Shown here piece after piece: positions 1-12,416 of a stretch of 64,000 nt of DNA (the first letter of the stretch is position 1; each line of letters opens with the position of its first letter). A program made the translations under genes and the position numbers. This DNA comes from Azadirachta indica (lineage: Eukaryota > Streptophyta > Magnoliopsida > Sapindales > Meliaceae): contig CM040451.1 of the NCBI GenBank assembly GCA_022749755.1, positions 7,701,871 through 7,765,870 of the forward strand, in the 5' to 3' direction. The notes beneath the pieces are model-generated. The model ran no database searches, was not told the origin of the DNA, and saw only the letters and a list, made by a program, of their open reading frames with translations.

Positions 1-984
1 GTTTCACGGAAAGAAAAACTGAGCAATTAGAATTTTAATCATCCAATGGAAAATTATTTTGAGTTATTTATAAAATAAGAATATAAATTCTCAGGTGCTT
101 TCTGGATAGTATTTCTGTAAAATTAATTTGCTGCAGATTGTTTTCAGTAGTTCTTGCGATGTCCTCAATCTGCCCGCCTTCAACAGGACTATGTACACAT
201 AAATCCTTTCGTCTATATATTTTACATGGTTATCTTGCAATTGATGATATCACTAGAAAATCATTTAATTATATTTATAGAACATAAAACACTCATTATT
301 AATAGTACAAGATAGTCTGTAATGTCATTAGTCATAGAATATTTTCGGTCAGTGTAATATCCTTTATATATTATAAAATAGTCGTATGATACGGTTTTTA
401 CACTATATGATCTCTTGTATTATATGACCCTCTACATTACACAACCTTTCGGTCAACAAATCTCAACGTTACGCGATTATGTCTTTGTAATCCGTAAAAC
501 TTTTTTGTAAAATTTTGTGTCGTATTTCATTAATATATTTTATATACGTTTCAATTTCAGGAATGCAAATAAAATTTTTTTCCTAGATTTGTTACAATGA
601 ATTTTGTTTCAAATATAAATATGATTTTGTTATAAAATTTAGTTTAGAATGTTTTTTTTTTTTGTTGAGTATTTAGTTTAGAGTGTTAGACAAAAAAAAA
701 AAAAGAAAAATGCAAGAACAAACTTAATTTTCTTTGTTAAGGGTATTTATAATTATGATACTTCTCACCTCAAGGGCATATTTCATAGGCCTGGCCAAAT
801 TGGTTCAATTACTATAAGCATTCGGTTTCATTCTATTCTTAGATTTGAAACCGAACTTGAACAATAAACTAATTAGGATTGAACGTTAAATTTTATTTAA
901 ACCTTTATTACAAAAATCATAAACATGTATAAAATTTATAAAAATTTACATAAATTCTTAAAAAAGGAAAGGGATATTCATATA
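1..984 (+). repeat. BBE-like 3'-flank copy (unit off left edge)
   Basis: This stretch aligns by eye with the region 1.2-1.9 kb downstream of the two BBE-like genes (about 20860-21500 and 48730-49360). Shared landmarks include the 'ctcaggtgctttctggatag' segment near 91 and the 'cttctcacctcaagggcata' segment near 761. About 300 bp (roughly 205-520) is extra relative to the other copies. No coding sequence is visible. By the order seen in the other units, a BBE-like gene or relic should lie just left of the window. Homology is seen; the off-window gene is inferred. Confidence 0.75.
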
Positions 985-1699
985 AATTTTTTAGGAAATG
1001 TTAAGATACCCTCGACACTACTATTCTTACTTTAAATTTACTATTTTATCTCTCAACTATTTAAAAAACACATAAATATTATTCTTTTTTATTTTATAAT
1101 AACCAATTTAATTTTATTTTAATATTTAAATTTATAGGTATTAAAAATATTTTGATCCTTAATTATTTTTCTCCTTCAAAATTTACTCTCAAAATTTTGA
1201 CAATATTAAATATATGTAATTTTAAAATAGATTAGTTATCTAAAATAGTCGTACTTTTAAAATAATGTATAATTAATTATTTTCATGATTATTTAGACAA
1301 TAACTAAAAATTATATTATATTATTGATTTTTTTATTTTAATATTGTAAAAATACATAATTTTTAAAATAAAACTATTTTAAATAAATGATCTATTTTAA
1401 AAATTATATATAATTAATATATTCAAAAAATTTGATACCATATTTGGAAGGAGAAAAATAATTAAAGGTCAAAATATTTTTAATACCTATAAATTTAAAT
1501 ATTTGAATAAAATTATATTGGTTATTATAAAATAAAAATAAGGCTAATATACTTATTTTAAAATTTTTTTAATAGCAGAAGTATAAATTAGTCTATTTAA
1601 GGTAAGATTATTAGTGTAAGGGGGTATCTTGATATTTCTACAAAAGTTAGGGGACATTTGAATTTACCAAGAATTAAGTGGGGCATATTGCTTTTCCCC
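985..1699. mobile_element. Foldback MITE with long inverted arms
   Basis: The stretch is built from two inverted arms of about 320 bp (roughly 990-1310 and 1320-1640). The left-arm run 'ttataataaccaatttaatt' near 1095 returns as its near-perfect complement near 1510-1530, and the 'taagatacc' terminus at 1002 is mirrored by 'ggtatctt' at 1623. The right arm continues to a G/C-rich end at 1699 (complement begins ggggaaaagcaatatgcccc), a terminus typical of Mutator-like MITEs. The left end looks truncated and no clean target duplication was found. There are no coding motifs. It interrupts the BBE 3'-flank copy, so it inserted after that flank was duplicated. Confidence 0.75.
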
Positions 1700-2039
1700 T
1701 ACAACTTAAGAGGATGAAGTACAATATTCCTATTAACATGCGAAATAATGACGTAATTATTGAAAACATTAAACTAAAACAAACATAAAAAAAATAACAA
1801 ACAAATGCTGAAATGCATGAAAATATTTACATGAACGTGTGAATAGGAGTGGGCAAAAAACTCTGAAAGCTGAAAATGAAAGCCAACTGGACTGTAATTG
1901 ATAGGTTCAGTCCAGTTTTGGTACTACATTTTGTGAAACCAAAATTTTCGGCTCGGTTTCGGTATGAACGCCAAAAATCTGAACCAAATTAGAAATTTTA
2001 TTTTTTTTGTTTTAGGAACAAAACAATGTCATTTTAGGC
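1700..2039. other. AT-rich spacer, nothing recognised
   Basis: No gene, RNA or clear repeat is visible. A locally less AT-rich patch (about 1840-2000) resembles decayed transposon sequence but shows no paired termini. Confidence 0.5.
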
Positions 2040-2580
2040 CACTAACAAAACACTTCTAAAAATTCTCGGTAAGATGGTGCATGAATGTGGTGCTTATTAC
2101 AGTGCACACTTGGAAAAAGCATTATGGCTTATACAACAACACCGAGGATGACCATCTGATTTTCCTCGTTCACACTAGTTTACGATACCGAGGCCATGAC
2201 ACCAGTTGAACTCAATATCCTCTTACTTCTGCTCTGCTAACACAACTTGAGGTGGTAGATGAAAAAAGGATAGATGCATAAAGGCACACAAATTCCTACC
2301 ACTGGAAAATGGTAGTAGCCTACGCTAAAGTCATATAAAACCATGACCCTAATCCTGGTAGTATGGTTCTAAAAGTGGCTGACCATATCAAGAAGAGGTT
2401 GGCTTCCCCAGCCAAATTCTCCCTGCAATGAGAAGGCCTATACATCATCAAAGAGGCATATGAAAGCGGATAATATTGCCTTACGACCACTGACAGGCAA
2501 GACCTAAGGGATCCCATCAACGGGAAATGGCCCAAGAGGTACTACAGGAAGGCCTGCTCTTTGTCATTTGCCTTTTAGAG
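2040..2580 (+). mobile_element. Ty3/gypsy integrase C-terminal remnant
   Basis: Conceptual plus-strand translation, with frameshifts and stops, gives pieces typical of the end of a Ty3/gypsy (Tat-like) polyprotein. First comes a 'YTTTPR...FTLVYDTEAMTPVEL' stretch (about 2130-2215) matching the integrase-core end. Then come 'NPGSMVLKVADHIKK' and 'EGLYIIKEAYESG' (about 2350-2475), the GPY/F-like module, and 'DPINGKWPKRYY' (about 2510-2550). These motifs in this order are characteristic of the family. No long open frame, LTR or primer site is left. It is an old truncated copy on the plus strand, unrelated in orientation to the gypsy element at 27956-32517. Confidence 0.8.
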
Positions 2581-2813
2581 AAGGTAGGTGCTGAATTACG
2601 CAAGTAACGAAATTTACTGCACATTGCTTCTATGAGGATCATTTTATTGCCCTTTCTCTTAAAGTTTTCTTTTGCAAATCAGTTCTTTGTTTTAAAGTTG
2701 TTTTCTCACTTTTAATTTCAGAGCCTTTTTGTAATTTCTTCAATCACTTTCAGTACAGTACATTTCTTTTCATTCAAATTACCATCAAAGCTCTTCTCTT
2801 CATTCAAAATATC

Positions 2814-2816
<3 letters not shown>

Positions 2817-2844
<28 letters not shown>
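2817..2844. repeat. (TA)14 microsatellite
   Basis: Uninterrupted alternating TA from 2817 to 2844. Confidence 0.95.
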
Positions 2845-3247
2845 AGAAAATAAAAACATCCCTTCCTCGTTAATGAAAGACTCATATAAAGAATTCGAAT
2901 TATCGGAAGAAGAAGAAGAAGGACTACAAGAGATCTAAGGAACTATTGCTGGTTTACTGCTGACCTCGTGTTCCTTAGCAAGTTTATGATGAGAATTTCT
3001 CCTTAAAGGAAAAGAAGGAGATGGTTTTACAAGAGCATTAATTTCGTTTAGGCGAATCTGATTTTAGGATTGAAGCCCTTTGGTTTTTCCAGTGGGAACA
3101 GATTGACGAGTAGGTAACATACTTCTATTCCTAGGAATAGAGAACTTTCAGAATCAGAAGAATATCTGGGATCTTTATGGCAGGAGTAAGAGAGGTCATT
3201 GATGGAGCTTCCGACTCAGCGGTGTAGTTAGAATTAATATTCTGTGG

Positions 3248-3405
3248 TAGGGATGGTAATGGACCAAGGTAAGTTTAGGGATCTCAATCTCCGACCCCAA
3301 CCCCAAATGGCCCAAAAGATCCCCATCCAAATCGACGACAGATCGAGGATGTCCTCGATTTGGGTTTTGGATCCTCGCGAACACCTAACCCAATGTTGAT
3401 CCCTG
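3248..3405. mobile_element. Possible small hAT-like MITE
   Basis: The left end 'tagggatggtaatgg' and the complement of the right end 'cagggatcaacattgg' form an imperfect inverted pair about 158 bp apart. The TAGGGATG-type terminus resembles the hAT elements at 10775 and 11889. No convincing 8-bp target duplication was found. The interior has a small hairpin around 3330-3365. Confidence 0.35.
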
Positions 3406-5159
3406 CTTGACCGAAAAAATTAAGAAAAACTTTTGCATTTTGAGGAATCAAACTTGGACTTTAAATAGAATCGGTCTAACTCTTAAACGCTGAACAACTC
3501 ATGTTTATTTGCTAAAACTTGTAAATAAAAGTATTATACTTAATTTTATCACTGTCTTAATTAGTTGTTTGCTTAGCCTTATATAGGTATATTACATGCT
3601 TTAATTTTCAATATCTAAAAAATGTATTAAATTTTTGTGCATAAATATTATTATTTAAGATTAAGTCAATAATTTAAGTTATAGATGAGTAATTTTTGAT
3701 CTTGTCCCAAATATTATAATAGAAATTTTATTTTTATATCTTTTTAATAATAATTATTATTTATTTATACGTGAAATCACTATTTCACATATTATCAAAA
3801 TAATATAACAAAATAAATATTTAATTTTTATAAATTTAATTATTAAAAATAAGATAATCGATAGACAATTATAAATTTAGGAAGATAATTATATAAAATA
3901 TTATAATTAATAAAAATTTGTTAGAATAAAATTTTAAATTTGATTAATACATTTACTATAATGTTTTCATTAACCTATATAAATAAAAAAATAAATAATT
4001 ATAATAGTAAATTACAATCCAATTTTTAATAGAACTAATAAAGTTAAAAAATGTACTAAATCAATTTTAGAGTTTTTTTAATTTTTTATAATGTTACATT
4101 AAACTATTTTGCTTGATAAATAAAAAAATAAAATTTGAAGAGAAAAAGAAAATCTTTAAGAATTCTTTGTATTTGTTAACGTTATATTATCACATTACAA
4201 TATATTAATTCATTAATTAATTACAAATTAATTATTTTTTTAACAATTTATTATTTTCTTTTTTATTTTATTGTTCTAAAGTTATTATTAAAAATTATTA
4301 GTTTTTAATAATTTTAGCAAAATGTCTTATCAAGAAAATGAATTTTAAAAAAGTTAAAATTGAAAATTGAAGGAATTTCAACAACCAACTAACCTCTCCA
4401 TCATTCATGCTTTGTTGAGAAAATGCGTAAATAAAATATATTTAACACAATTAATTAAAACTCAATTCTAATTCATATTAATTAGAATATAATAATTAAT
4501 CTCTATTATATGAATCATGACTAAGAACATGACTAATAAGCATGATACTCTTCATAATCACATAATAAGGTTCAATTCGCAAGATTACTATAAAATTAAA
4601 ATATATAATATAAATAAGTTTAGAACAAAATATCAAATTTGATTAATACATTTACTATAATTTTTCTTATTAACCTATATAAATAAAAATAGGAGAAAAG
4701 AGTAAACGTCTCCAATAGTAATGATATAAAGGTGTGGATATACCATACGCATCAACACTGGCAACAATAATGTCTCTAAACTGTAACTTGGGATAACCTA
4801 CTGATGTCTCCATTTTACTACATTATTATATTTAGTTTTTTATAATTAAGCAACATATTTGACACTGTTCAATCCGTTTTAAATATTTATTTTAATTTTT
4901 AAGTATTTCAGTTTTACTTTGTAGGCATTAAAGTGTTTTAAATAAGAAAAACATAAAACGGAGTGTAAAAGGGTGTTCACTAGCCCTCTGTATATATCGA
5001 ACACCAGATATCAAAGAAAAACCATAAAACATTTTTTTCGCGGACCAAATGCAAGAAAAGAGGGACTAAAATGAAGGAGCATCAAAATAGGGACAAAATT
5101 CAAATGAATCAAAGTGAGGAGGACCTAATTGTAATTGAGCGCCTTGCGCACCCTTGTAA

Positions 5160-5815
5160 TAAAAAGAAAAAATAAGTTTATTTGATTTGTTGAAAAATAA
5201 TGAAAAATCATATATATATATATATATATTGTTATTTGATCAGAATCTGTTTGATATTCTTATTTTACAATAAGCAAAAGTTTAGTTACTACATATTTGA
5301 GTAAAAGTTTTCATAATCTCTCTAAACAGATTAGTGGATTTTATTTGATTAATAACTAAAATGTTGTATTCATATCTCTATCATTACGATTTCATCTTTC
5401 AGGCCGGCAGACTATAAAATAAAAAATTTTATCAATTCAATGTATTAAATTTATAGGAATAATTTTATTTTGGTCCTTAATGTTTCAAAAAATGTCACTT
5501 TAATGAGCATGTTTTATATCTTAAATAAAGAAGTCCCTAATTTTATTGAAAATTATAATTTCACATTTTTAGTTATTAAAAGATAAAAAATAATATGTAG
5601 GAGTAATATGATAATTTTATAACTTTTGAGGTCGATTTGAAACTTATTAATATTAAGTAAATTAAATTAAAAATTATCCTACCTCATTAACCGAACACTT
5701 ACAGAAGTTTGATCAAAATATTTAATTAATATTGATCGAAATTGGACTTAAGTGATGACTTTCAATAAAATTAAGAACTTTTTTATATAATATCTATAAT
5801 ATACCAACCAAAGTT
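5160..5815 (+). repeat. BBE-like 3'-flank relic without its gene
   Basis: Matches the sequence just downstream of the intact BBE-like gene (19670-20750), starting with 'aataagtttatttgatttgt' and including the 'gatttcatctttcaggc' block near 5390. It is also present at 32518-33195. The coding region that should precede it is absent, so this is the tail of a deleted unit. It contains a short (TA)n tract near 5211-5229. Confidence 0.8.
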
Positions 5816-6060
5816 CTTACAATAATTATAAGTGGTTTTGGGGTTGGTGGTGTTGCAAATATGAGTTTTTCTTATGTATGACTGTAGAACGGATGAAAAT
5901 AATTCATTCTTTGGGATGTAAATGGCTTTGGAGATTTTATTAAAGTATTGATTTTGTTCGGAAAGACATTGGAAAAAATTTTCTCCAAGGGAAGCTGAAT
6001 TTGCAAGAAACTACGAAAATGATTAAATGCAGATATAATTTTATAGATTTTGAACATTTT
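5816..6060 (-). pseudogene. Inverted N-terminal fragment of a divergent BBE-like gene (copy A)
   Basis: The minus strand encodes the same N-terminal BBE-like fragment as 33201-33464: a hydrophobic secretion-signal-like stretch, then the Cys-containing 'FFQCF' region and the IYIPKN...IRNL...PKPL region. Relative to the partner, one extra T in the signal-peptide region (near 6010) shifts the frame and at least one further indel is present, so it is not translatable. Homology stops at about residue 88, before the FAD-binding motifs. It faces away from the BBE 3' flank to its left. It is more divergent from the genes at 18011 and 45894 than those are from each other, so it derives from another member of the family. 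Confidence 0.75.
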
Positions 6061-6369
6061 TTAGGTGTATTTATGTAGAGCAATATTAATTAAAGCATGT
6101 ATTCTTTCTTCTTCCACCATTCCTTAATTGCTCAGCAGAATCTATAACAAAATTAAAAAAACACCACTTTTTGCTAACAGAAACCCAAAAATAGAAACAA
6201 AATTGCTCTAGAAAGAGCAATAGGCAGGTAAATTAGCATGATAATATATATTGCGATAAAATAATAAAATCAGTACAATCAAATTGAATTTACGTAAACA
6301 AATCAAGCAAAGAAATTTTTTGATACTAAGCATAAAAGAAAAAATATTCGGAAAATTTTTTGATATTAA
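6061..6369. other. Putative 5' side of the inverted BBE fragment
   Basis: AT-rich sequence upstream (in minus orientation) of the inverted BBE fragment, conserved at 33465-33780 in copy B. It may contain the fragment's old promoter, but no clear TATA box at a suitable distance could be assigned. Confidence 0.4.
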
Positions 6370-7955
6370 GAATAATAATTAGATCTGTTCAATCAAAACC
6401 TAATTTTTATTTTTTGTTGCCTATATGTCTTAAAATCTTTTTTTTTTCATTGCCTATATGTTTTTTAGATTGAAGACCCAATATAATTTAGTTTTAATCA
6501 TTTAAATATTTGAAAATATTTATTTTTAACTTAACACTAAAAATTTGAAAAGTATGTTTAATAATATCTTTAAGTGCATGTTTTTTAGTGATTATATTTA
6601 GTTTTAGTTATTTAGATGTTTTAAAAGTGTTTTTTTATAATTTCACTGAAAACTTATAATTTTTTTTAATAAAACATGTTAAAATTTTAAATTAACTTAA
6701 TGCACAAGATTCAAATTTGAATAAGTTTTGTAGTTGTAATGAACTAAATTAATATCCATATAAAATTTATTTGTTTCCTAATATATAAAGGTTACATAAT
6801 TAGTTATAATGATATGGTAGGTGAAATTACTAGTTTTCATATATTTATATTCAGATATAACAAAAATAAAAAAAATTATATTATTTAAAATCATTCAAAT
6901 TTGTATACTCATACCTATTGATATTACAAATCCATTAAGATTTCAAGTTAAAAAACAAATAGTTCCTAAGTATGAAATCTAAATAAGTTTATCTAATTAT
7001 AGTTTTAAATATCCTTATAATTTTTTTTAATTTTTAATATATAGAGTTTTTTTTTAATTATTTATGAGGATCTAATAAATAAAATTATTAATTTTCAAAT
7101 ATTTATATTTAGACGTGTTAAATAAAAAATAAACATATTACTTAAGATCATTTAGATTTATATGTTGAAATTTATTTAGATTTCAACTTCATCGATATTT
7201 TAGATAAAAAACCAAACAAACATGTTTTTAAATGCTTTCTACTGCAGAAATGATTTTTCTTTTAAGAAGAAATTATTGAAGACAAACTTATGTTAGATTC
7301 TGGAAATTGGTGTCTCAAATAATTTGACAAATTAATTAAAAATTTCACGTAGAACTGTCTCAAATAATTTTCCAATGGTTATATGCACTAATATAGAAAT
7401 TAAGAATAATATTATCATTCATGAATTGAATAATAATAATAATTCGCAGAGATTTTTTTTTTAAAAATTTAAACAAGGTTCTCTTGTCACCACTTTGGGC
7501 TAAACTTGGGCTTCAAACTAAAAGGGTTTTCGGCCCAAGCACGAGGATTGCAAAAGGCTTTTAAGTATAAAGCAAAATCATTGGAGTTTTGAATCATATG
7601 ACATAGCAACGGGTTTGGGTTTAAGGGAATTTGGGTCATTGCATGAATTTTCTTTTTAAAAAGAGTTTATATATGTGAATTTGTTCAACTCAGCTACATT
7701 AAATATTCGGAAAATTTTCATTTTAGCCACCAATTTACACCCATTTTTTAAAAATAGTCAGATGAGAAGAAAAATCTTTCATTTTAACCGAGCACATAAA
7801 TTTTGGATGAAAATATTCCTGTAGCCACCTTTAACAAAGTTTAACAAAATTTCTCCCAGTTTCACTCTTTACACTACACTTTTTCTATATTTTCTCAACA
7901 TCTAAACCCAAAATTTCTCCACACTAATCAATTCTTACAAAATCTCCTATCCAAT
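6370..7955 (+). repeat. Diverged BBE-like downstream-flank copy
   Basis: Aligns with 21750-23610, downstream of the intact gene, and with 34085-35585 in copy B. Shared segments include 'ttttagtgattatatt' near 6583 and 21865 and 'gaaattattgaagacaaa' near 7268 and 22945. Divergence from 21750-23610 is clearly greater than between A and B, so an older duplication inside the unit preceded the A/B duplication. No gene is seen. Confidence 0.7.
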
Positions 7956-8195
7956 ATAGAAGAGTTGGCATAGGATTTTCTTGCAAAATTTGAGTTTTTA
8001 GTTAGGAGAGAATAGGAGAGAGAGAGAGAAATTTTGGTAAGTTCTGTTAATTAGTGGCTAGAGGAGTATTTTGGTTCAAATTTTATGTGTTTGGTTAAAG
8101 ATGAAAAAGTTTTTCTTAGGTAGTTGTTTCTAAAAAATGCGTATAAAACATGGCTAAAGTGAGAAATTTCCTTTAATATTTAGATTTTATACTAA

Positions 8196-8487
8196 TTCGA
8201 TATAACTTTTTAAATAGAGTTATTAGGATAAATGTTATATTAGTATAGTTTTTTAAAGTAAATTTTTTAACAGAAGAAATATTAATTATTTGGTTGTCTA
8301 ATATACCTTTTAGTAAAAACTAAAATTTTGAGATTTGAGATTTGAGTTTCTCTTGGTAGAAGTAGAATAATTTTTTCAATTTTCCATAAGCTCGTCTATG
8401 TTACGACCGAAGAACACAAAAAGAATTGACAAAACTTGTAGCAATAGAACTATTTTGATAAGTAAAGAAATCATATCAAATGGACAC
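8196..8487. mobile_element. Tourist-like MITE
   Basis: Internal sequence ('taactttttaaatagagtt', then 'ttttttaaagta' and 'atttggttgtc') matches the element at 24467-24887. The right end 'tcaaatggacac' complements to gtgtccatttga, the degenerate GGGCCCATTTGGT-type terminus of PIF/Harbinger MITEs. Flanking trinucleotides TAA (8193-8195) and TCA (8488-8490) fit a 3-bp target duplication with one change. In copy B the left part of this element is deleted. Confidence 0.6.
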
Positions 8488-8505
8488 TCAAGAAACAAAA
8501 TAAAA

Positions 8506-8530
8506 GAAAAGAAAAGAAAAGAAAAGAAAA
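8506..8530. repeat. (GAAAA)5 microsatellite
   Basis: Five GAAAA units directly beside the right end of the MITE. A similar tract occurs at about 35995-36020 in copy B. Confidence 0.9.
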
Positions 8531-9269
8531 TCTTTACTTGATCTAAAATTCAAATAGATTTGAGTATTTGACCTAAATAAATTATTGTTAACTTTTCTTA
8601 ATATATTTTAATGCCAGTGTGTAGTTATTTTTAAAATAAAAAAAGTATTAGTTTTTATATTTGTACTCTCACAGATGCTAATTCTTAAACCAATAATGAA
8701 GTATTTAAAAGAGCATAAATATATATAATCCTATAAACAATAATAATAATAATAAAAAACTAATTTTTTTTATATGTTATAAAAATAACATTTACTTGTC
8801 AGTGAAAATTGATAAAAAAGAAACTATGATAGTATTAACTTTTTATTGTATTTTCACTTCTAGTCATAATACTTTGTTTTCATACATTTGAATTGCAATA
8901 ATTAAAAAAAAAAAAAAAAATGTTATTAAAAATATTGAAAAATGTTATTATTATTTTTTAATAGATATTATTAAGACGCAAGTTAAGTATATTTTTTCAA
9001 TCTAAATTGTGAATAAATGGAGTTACGTCTTACATTGTTTGCAAAAAATTAAAGGTTTCATGAGTTAAGAAAATGAATTACATTATTGTATGAAATGATA
9101 TTGAAATTTTATTAGTTAGGTTTTGACTACGAATATTTTATCATGTTTCAAAGAGACATAGTTGAAGTTTAGCTAAGCTAAAGGATGATGATTTGTATGT
9201 TTGAATTTAAGGTTTAGGGAAGGAAGAATTATTCGTATCTACGTCAAAACATATGCAATTCCTTAAAAT
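8531..9269. other. AT-rich spacer of the duplicated unit
   Basis: Conserved with 36020-36775 in copy B. No gene, RNA or paired repeat was recognised. Confidence 0.5.
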
Positions 9270-10460
9270 GGTATCTATGTCAAAATGTTAGGTTTGAAAT
9301 GTTTTGTTTTTATAAAACAAATAACTTAATACTTATATTCAAACATTTAATAAATAAAAAATATATCATTTAGATTTAAATTTCAGTTAATTCATATTTT
9401 AGTTTCATTCAAACTAAATATGCTACTTTAATTTATTACAAATATTTATTAAAAGGATGAGATGGAGATGTGAGTACTACTAAATGTTCTTATTTATTTT
9501 ATTGATATGGAATATTGAATATATTTCGGTTTTAGTTACTCATTGATTTTAATTTAGCACTAAAACATTTGTAGTTATATTCCAATAAAATTAAGTTACA
9601 TTTTGTACTTAATGCTGAATACAAATATCTAAATAAGTTCATGTAATTTAAAAAGAAATTCTTATAATAATTAAATTTTATTTAGTTTTTAGTATATACA
9701 GTTTATTTAATCATCTATGAAATTAGTCAAATAAAAAATATTCAATGATTTATATTTTATATTCAAATGTTACAAATAAAAAAAAAGGGAAACATTATTT
9801 AAATAATTTAGATTTATAAATCATTTATTTTTTATATTCAAACATTATGAATAAAAAATGCTACTAACAGGTGATTTTCTAAAGGGTAAAAACCTTTTTA
9901 GTCCCAAAAATTTAGTTTAGTAACTTTACTAGTCATAATAATTTCTAAATATCCTTAAAAATCTCAATTTATTAATAGAATAATCATTATACCCCCATAT
10001 AATAACAGTTATTTAAGAAAAAATAACAAATAAATCTTTAGAATTAGAGAAAATAAAGTATATTTATGTAAAATACATTAAATAAGTAAATAACAATATT
10101 ATTTTAATAATTTATAAAATAATTGTACTATAATTATTTGTAAGAAATTAAATAAAATAGGGCATAAACAAAGATTAATTTAATAATAAAATATAGATTT
10201 ATAATTTTTTTTTGTTTTACAGCACATTTGCAATAAATATTTGTGATTATGTTGTAATTTAAATAAAATGTCTGTATATATTAAAATATAAATAAAATAA
10301 TAAAAATAATAAATTATATAATATATTAATAAATATTTTTATTATTAATGTACCATAAAATAATAATATCATTTAGACATAAATATATTGTATTTTTTTT
10401 AAATTTTAGAGATTTATTTATTATTATATAGGAATACAGTTATTATTTTTTAAATTGAAA
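9270..10460 (+). repeat. Gene-less BBE-like 5'-flank copy
   Basis: Aligns with the far 5' flanks of the BBE-like genes: 14910-15710 plus 16830-17320 in A, 57712-58850 in C, and with its A/B partner at 36780-37870. Shared anchors are 'gagatgtgagtactactaaatg' (first 20 bases near 9467), 'acaaatatctaaataagttc' near 9620 and 'gattttctaaagggtaaa' near 9873. No BBE coding sequence follows. It contains an empty site (about 9830-9840) for the captured-gene element at 15711-16829. Confidence 0.8.
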
Positions 10461-10766
10461 CTTTTAAAAATATTTTTGAAAGTATACAACAAACCTTTAA
10501 GACTACAGGGCAATTTACCTTTTCCTAAATTTATACTTTCATGTAACACAACTCTCTAATTATTTTATTGTAATAAAATATTTTTTAAATATATAACAAA
10601 TATTAACCACTAAATTAATAAAAAAGACAATATATTTAATTTATTTTATTTAAATTTAAAACTCTAATGATCCGTAATGCAATTGAAATAAGTATTAATT
10701 ATTTTATATCAAGGAAATATTAATGCATGAACATGCACATTAAGTAATTAAAATTTCAATCCACAT
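10461..10766. other. AT-rich spacer, part of a 1.4-kb A-only stretch
   Basis: About 10440-11855 is present in copy A but missing at the matching point (about 37905) in copy B. This sub-part shows no gene. Confidence 0.5.
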
Positions 10767-10774
10767 CATATGAT

Positions 10775-11342
10775 TAGGGATGACAATGGGACGAGGAGAG
10801 GCAGAGGTGAAGAGGCTTTTCTTGTTCCCCGTCCCATTTTAATTTTGATTCTCATCTTCTACTCTATTCTCTAATAAAATTTAATGGTGCGAGAATAGAG
10901 AATCCCTATATGGAAAATTGATTTTTCATCCCCACTTATTTTTTTCTACTTTTATATTTATTTATAATAAATATTAACTAAAAAAAATGTCATTATTTAT
11001 TATGATGTCATTCATATATAATAATTATGTTAAAATATAAACTTAACTACTTGATAAGATAAAAAAATTATGAATTATAAAATTTTTTAATTAAATATTG
11101 TCTGTATATGTATATTTATTTTAAAAATAATATATATATATATGGAGATAGGGCAGGAATAGGGTAGGGAGTACTAAATTATTCCTCACCCCATTAAAAA
11201 TGTAGATTAATCTCCCTCCATTTCACGCTGATTAATCTCCCTCCATTTCTCGCTTCATTTCTCATCATATTATTATAATTTTATTATATTTAGGGCGAAT
11301 TCCCGTGAGGCCTTAAATTCATATGAGTTTTTGTCATTTCTA
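10775..11342. mobile_element. Non-autonomous hAT-like element
   Basis: Terminal inverted repeats 'tagggatgacaatggg' (left) and 'tagaaatgacaaaaa' (complement of right) flank 568 bp of AT-rich sequence without coding capacity. The adjacent octamers catatgat (10767-10774) and cgtacgat (11343-11350) match at 6 of 8 positions with only transitions, fitting the 8-bp target duplication of hAT elements. It is a family member of 11889-12416 and is absent from copy B. Confidence 0.75.
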
Positions 11343-11350
11343 CGTACGAT

Positions 11351-11880
11351 TACTTATAAGAAATGACTTAGTAATAATAAATAAATAAAATCAAAATCAA
11401 AATCAAAATCAAAATGAATGATTAATTTGATGACATTCATAAGTGTAATGACGTGCTTGATGGTTCCATTTAATACAAATATACTGTTTCTAAGCATATG
11501 ATTCAAAAAATAATAATAAAGAAAATTCTTTGCCATCATATTCTTATAGGATAAAACTATGCTACAATTAATATTATTACATAATTTTTTAAAATTTTTA
11601 ATAATAACGTGTTATTAAAATTTCTAGGTTATTATTCAAATTGCATGTTAACGATATTTTCATTATTCATAAAAATCTCACTTAAAAGTGTATTTTATCA
11701 TTTAAATTTTAAAAATTTCTCACAAAAAGAAGAAAATATACATGTAATAAGATTTGTACTACATAAAAGTTTAAAATTAATAAATTATACATATATACAT
11801 CTTTTGTATTTTTATATAATTTTAATTGAGGTTAAAATTATAAATAAATAAAAGAGAGTGTAAATCAATTTTGAAGAGTT
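11351..11880. other. AT-rich spacer between two hAT-like elements
   Basis: No supported gene. A short plus-strand open frame at 11609-11851 is Lys/Ile/Leu-rich, of biased composition, and has no recognisable domain; it is most likely chance. Confidence 0.5.
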
Positions 11881-11888
11881 GGCAGGAT

Positions 11889-12416
11889 TAGGGATGACAA
11901 TGGGTAGGGTGGCCTTATCCATTGCCTATCTCATTCCCCAATATAATTTAATGAGATAGGGATGGAGAATTTCCGTATAAAAAATGGATCCTCACTTATT
12001 TTCTCATTTTCATATTTATTTATATTTTTAATATTAATTAAAAATATCATGAATATATTATGATGTTATTTATATATAATAATTATATTAAAAATATAAA
12101 CTTGACTAATTGATAAAATAAAAAAATATGAATTATAAAATTTTTTTAATTAAAAATTGACCGTGTATATATATAATTGTTATTTAAAAATAATAATTAT
12201 AATAGTTTATATTTACATATATATATATATATATATTGGAAATGAGGCAGGGATAAGGTGGGGAGTATTAAATTGTTTCCTATCCTATTAACAATAAGAA
12301 AAAAATTAATATCTTTCCATTTTTTGCCTCATTTTTTGTTATATTATTTCAATTTTATCTCATTTGGAGTGAATTTTCGTAAAGTTCCAAACCCACAGGA
12401 AATTTTGCCATTTTTA
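11889..12416. mobile_element. Non-autonomous hAT-like element (copy A)
   Basis: Same family and orientation as 10775-11342. It starts 'tagggatgacaatgggtagg' and ends 'tttgccattttta'. Octamers ggcaggat (11881-11888) and ggtaaaaa (12417-12424) are decayed. In copy B the equivalents are gacaggat and ggtaagat, which makes an 8-bp target duplication convincing. It is present in both A and B, so it predates the segmental duplication. Confidence 0.75.

Larger units (their letters stand above)
2581..5152. other. AT-rich intergenic region between unit 0 and copy A
   Basis: No gene is supported. The stretch holds a (TA)n tract, a possible small hAT-like MITE (3248-3405), a patch near 2880-3200 that looks like decayed coding or retroelement sequence without a recognisable domain, and long AT-rich sequence. 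It separates the left BBE flank from the start of duplicated segment A. Confidence 0.5.

Noticed and set aside
2817..2844. AT-rich tracts and (TA)n runs as replication origins or matrix-attachment sites
   Set aside because: The whole window is AT-rich; nothing distinguishes these tracts from ordinary microsatellites.
11609..11851. Plus-strand 80-aa Lys/Ile/Leu-rich frame
   Set aside because: Expected by chance in such AT-rich DNA; absent from copy B and without any motif.
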